Source of the DNA: Lucifuga dentata
Taxonomy: Eukaryota; Chordata; Actinopteri; Ophidiiformes; Bythitidae
Direction: 5' to 3'
DNA: 64,000 nucleotides
Assembly (NCBI GenBank): GCA_014773175.1
Contig: VXCM01000270.1
Coordinates: 62,001 to 126,000, forward strand
Made by a program: the position numbers and the translations under genes. The notes under the pieces were generated by a model. It did no database searches and was not told the DNA's origin. It saw only the letters and a list, made by a program, of their open reading frames with translations. Position 1 is the first letter of the stretch. Every line of letters starts with the position of its first letter. This document shows positions 29,088 through 64,000 of the stretch, in pieces.

Positions 29088-29451
29088 CTGAAAAGGAGAG
29101 ACCAACTTTACATTTTAGGTTTTTTCTTTTTTTTTTTTTTTTTNTTTTTTTTTTTTTTTTGTATACACACACTTTCTAATCTATTGAAAAGCAACTTAGG
29201 TTATTCTGAGCCCTAAACTGAATGACATAACTTTTATTTATCATCCCTTCTTCAATCTGAGACGCCACAAAAAAGGCAAGCAGAAAGCGCAGGGACATTT
29301 AATTTTGCATCTGAAATAATAAAACCCGGCATATCTCACAGCAGAGAGCCCAGGCTGTCAAAGATGCACCCTGTGATTTGAGCAAAAAAGTCTTGGACAG
29401 AAGAATTAGATCAAAACATGTCTTTGCAAACTAAATTGTTATCTATACATA

Positions 29452-29637
29452 CATTTTCATTTGAGTTGCAAATGTTTGCACTCTTCTCATTGGAGCTCCT
29501 TTCTTGCAGTGGCTGTCAGTCACTATACTGACAACAGTCTGAGAAGCATCAGTGCCATCATTCTGGTCTTCTGAGGATGCACAGGTCTCATCCTCAGTCT
29601 GGCTCATAGAGGAATCCAACTAATTGTGCTTGATGAA
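29452..29637 (-). ncRNA. Candidate upstream exon with a small ORF
   Basis: The minus strand has an acceptor GGTTTCTAG, then an ATG at 29605-29607 opening an in-frame acidic 51-codon stretch (starts MSQTEDETCASSEDQ), up to a donor AT|GTATGT. If spliced to the exon at 28986-29087 the ORF closes a few codons later. I do not recognise the peptide. It may be part of a spliced leader of the mariner gene or of a separate RNA. Confidence 0.3.
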
Positions 29638-29762
29638 CTAGAAACCAAAGCATATCAGACACTAGTTATTTGCACATACTGTGTCTATGTTAACAGAATA
29701 AAGCAAAATTCTTGACTTTGATTTCTCAGGTTTAACATATCTACAGCTTTTGCCTACCAACC

Positions 29763-30035
29763 TGTAGCATGTGCACACACACACAGAAGGTGGTATGTGT
29801 GCACATGGGAGCTGCACATGCCCTCAGATGTCAAGTCAGACCATGCATTGCAGTCCTTTAGCTGTTTGACCAGTGAGCTAATCTTTTCACACCAAGTTGA
29901 ATATACAACAACCACATAGCGGCTGGAACAACGTACTGTATTCTTTAAGGGGATGGAGGGTGTTGAAACATATGTCAAGTGTTTGCGTGCACTCAGGGTC
30001 ATTCTTGCGTGATACATTTATAGATTACCCTGAAC
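29763..30035 (-). other. Minus-strand open stretch, possible exon
   Basis: An 87-codon ORF (29754-30017) lies between acceptor-like TTTTCCAG and donor-like CTACAG|GTTGGT. It contains STWCEKISSLVKQLKDCN, which I do not recognise. It could be another upstream exon of the unit at 27.5-29.6 kb or a chance ORF. Confidence 0.25.
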
Positions 30036-31499
30036 TGGAAAATGAGAAATAGCTTATGAACCTACTCAACCATATGAGTGAAGCTATTAGTTTCTATTCA
30101 TGAACAGGGCATACCGTAAAACTGCACCAAGCAAGGATAAAAATCACAAGCAGTATTAGACTGAACCATATTTAGCTTTCCTTTCTAATTCGTTATCGCT
30201 TAACTCACAACATAATCTTACGTGGCTAATGTCTAGGCTAATCCGAAGCTAGGAAAGAGCATGGTAGCACCATGCTTTCCCACCGTGGTGTTGTAATTAC
30301 CGTAATATTGTTTTCACCTTGCCCATAAGCTATTTGCTGATAGTGATGATAGTGTTATAACATTAAGGTTTTTTGAAAACCATTTTGACAAGTTTTTTTT
30401 TTAAATATTATTTTATTAAATTTTCTGTAACGCAACAAAGCAGGTATTCACGGCGGAAACACAATCCGAGGAGAAAGCATAAAGTCCGCTCGACACGTGT
30501 TTACAAATTGATATTTCAGTCTAAAAAAGGTGCTTCCGCTTTCATAATAATGCTATGGAGTTATACGGAATAAATTATAATAACGAGAGGTAAACTAGCT
30601 GAACTTTATCATATTTCAGAAATGGAAAGTATTACCACCCATCGCTTCTGAAGGTAAAAAGACCGAAAAGACGAAGGTTTCCGATTTAAGTATCCCATCG
30701 TTGAAACTCTTCTTCGCCTCCTTAAAGAAGAAGGAAAAATCTCTTACGCCCTCTGGTGTTCCCTCTGGGTAAATGACAAAAATACACTGGAGTAATGGTA
30801 ATTCATTTACTATACTGAGAAAAATACACGAACGGAAAAATACAAGTCCTCTTAAAATATTTATTATTTGAAATGTTTTGAAATAATTTTATATGTGTTT
30901 TATGATCTTATCAAACAACGACACGTAAATTTAGATGTTGTGTTAAACGACATGTAAACAGTCATGGCGTTTCAAGGAAAATCTCACCGTAGAACAAGTG
31001 TGTTCTAAAAAGATATTCATAAAACAAAAAGGGAATTTGTAAATAATGCATTAATTGAGATTTCACCGAACTTGAATTGCTTATTTTGAGTCATGAGAGG
31101 AAGGAACATGCAGTACAGTTCCAGCCAATGTTATACTGAAAATAATCACCGAACTCATTCATCTGACAACTGGCAAACTTGTAAACATATTGTCATTAAT
31201 GTGTATTAATTGTAGCCGTAAGAATTTCACTTTTCACATAATCACTGTTACTCTTACAATTATAAAATGAAATATGTAGTAAAAAGAAAAAAATCAGATG
31301 AGATAAAAACTTTAGAGCTGTAAGGATAAACTGCAGAACAAAAACCAAAAAATATGATACAATAAAAAGTAAATGACAAAAAAATGATATTCTAATCCAC
31401 GTTCAATTAAAAACCATAGTGTTAGAGATACCAGTAGAAACCTATTAAATAAGCAAGTATGTGTGCGCGGTCACGCTTATGTGCGCGCGCCTCATCCCT
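30036..31499. other. Intergenic DNA before tanc1
   Basis: AT-rich sequence without a recognisable exon. If the minus-strand exons at 28.7-30.0 kb are real, their promoter and that of tanc1 would share this interval. Confidence 0.5.
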
Positions 31500-31640
31500 C
31501 CTGCTTTCTGTGAGCAGCCAGAGTTGACTGAAAGAAGGTCGAGATTTCTTAATTGGAGTAAGAGAATTACAGTTTCCTTCGATCAGTTTTCTGTGGATTT
31601 CTGCGAAAACATGCAGACGTCAAAGAAGACTTTAGAGCAG
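31500..31640 (+). promoter_or_regulatory. Putative tanc1 5' UTR exon with a short uORF
   Basis: The sequence ends in a donor GAGCAG|GTAACC at 31640 and would splice to the acceptor at 31851. An ATG at 31611 would read 12 codons across the junction and stop before the tanc1 ATG, making it a uORF. The exon start is not defined. Confidence 0.35.
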
Positions 31641-31875
31641 GTAACCTGAGCCTTAATTTTATAATGACAATTTTTTATTTATTTTTTTTTTAGAAAATAT
31701 GAACAATATCATAAATGCAAAGAAAAAGGTTGTTTTTCTGGTTTAATATAAATGCAACCTGTTTCTCCAACAGCAGAAATAAGAACAATAGGAGCCTTAA
31801 ATTGTGCAGGGTTCCTAACTGCAGGATTAACATTTACTTTGTTTTCTACAGAGGCAATAGAAAAGTAAAGCAGCT

Positions 31876-63837
<31,962 letters not shown>

Positions 63838-64000
63838 GTGCATTTCTCCATCAGTCAGATAAATTTAACTTTCTCACCTATTAGTGTCTGTGAATTTGGC
63901 TCTAATGTCATGCTCAAGGGCATTTGGGTTTGTATTTCAGCCAATATTCTTGCTCAGCCTAGTTTTGTATAATGAATAACTATTAACCACAGCTAACTTA

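Overview
This is a piece of vertebrate, almost certainly teleost fish, nuclear genome. The genes have many short exons with GT-AG introns, the proteins are close to human orthologues, and the introns carry typical fish repeats (Tc1-like and mariner transposons, RTE-type LINE, tRNA-derived SINEs, many dinucleotide repeats). I cannot name the species.

Layout. (1) Minus strand, 1852-6958: the first five coding exons of the cytochrome P450 gene cyp27c1; its 3' exons, including the haem-binding cysteine, lie beyond base 1. (2) Minus strand, 8899-14172: a complete 15-exon ercc3 (XPB, the TFIIH DNA translocase), 783 residues after removal of one assembly duplication. (3) Plus strand, 15569-18339: a complete 7-exon gpalpp1, divergent from ercc3. 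(4) Plus strand, 19762-25653: a complete 9-exon gtf2f2 (RAP30 subunit of TFIIF), including a 60-base symmetric exon that human RAP30 lacks. (5) Minus strand, 27514-28656: a long uninterrupted mariner transposase ORF that has lost the first catalytic aspartate, with possible spliced upstream exons reaching to about 30.0 kb. (6) Plus strand, 31876-63837: the first 19 coding exons (1125 residues) of a tanc1-type postsynaptic scaffold gene, running off the right edge. Its large intron from 40.4 to 48.2 kb holds a Tc1 transposon with two further elements inserted in it; another intron (50.6-53.7 kb) holds a nearly complete but dead Tc1 element.

ercc3/cyp27c1 are neighbours in human 2q14 and gpalpp1/gtf2f2 are neighbours in human 13q14, so the window joins two conserved pairs and a third gene (human 2q24). 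ERCC3 (TFIIH) and GTF2F2 (TFIIF) both serve RNA polymerase II initiation, but nothing here shows that they are co-regulated. CYP27C1 makes vitamin A2 from vitamin A1; TANC1 organises excitatory synapses.

The assembly contains single-N joins whose two flanks are the same sequence. These are unmerged contig overlaps; one breaks the reading frame of ercc3 and others inflate transposons. The most interesting leads are the extra gtf2f2 cassette exon, the catalytically altered mariner gene with candidate 5' exons, a near-perfect 35-bp hairpin in a tanc1 intron, splice sites built from (TG)n/(CT)n repeats, and a dispersed TTAA-associated inverted-repeat family with five copies.
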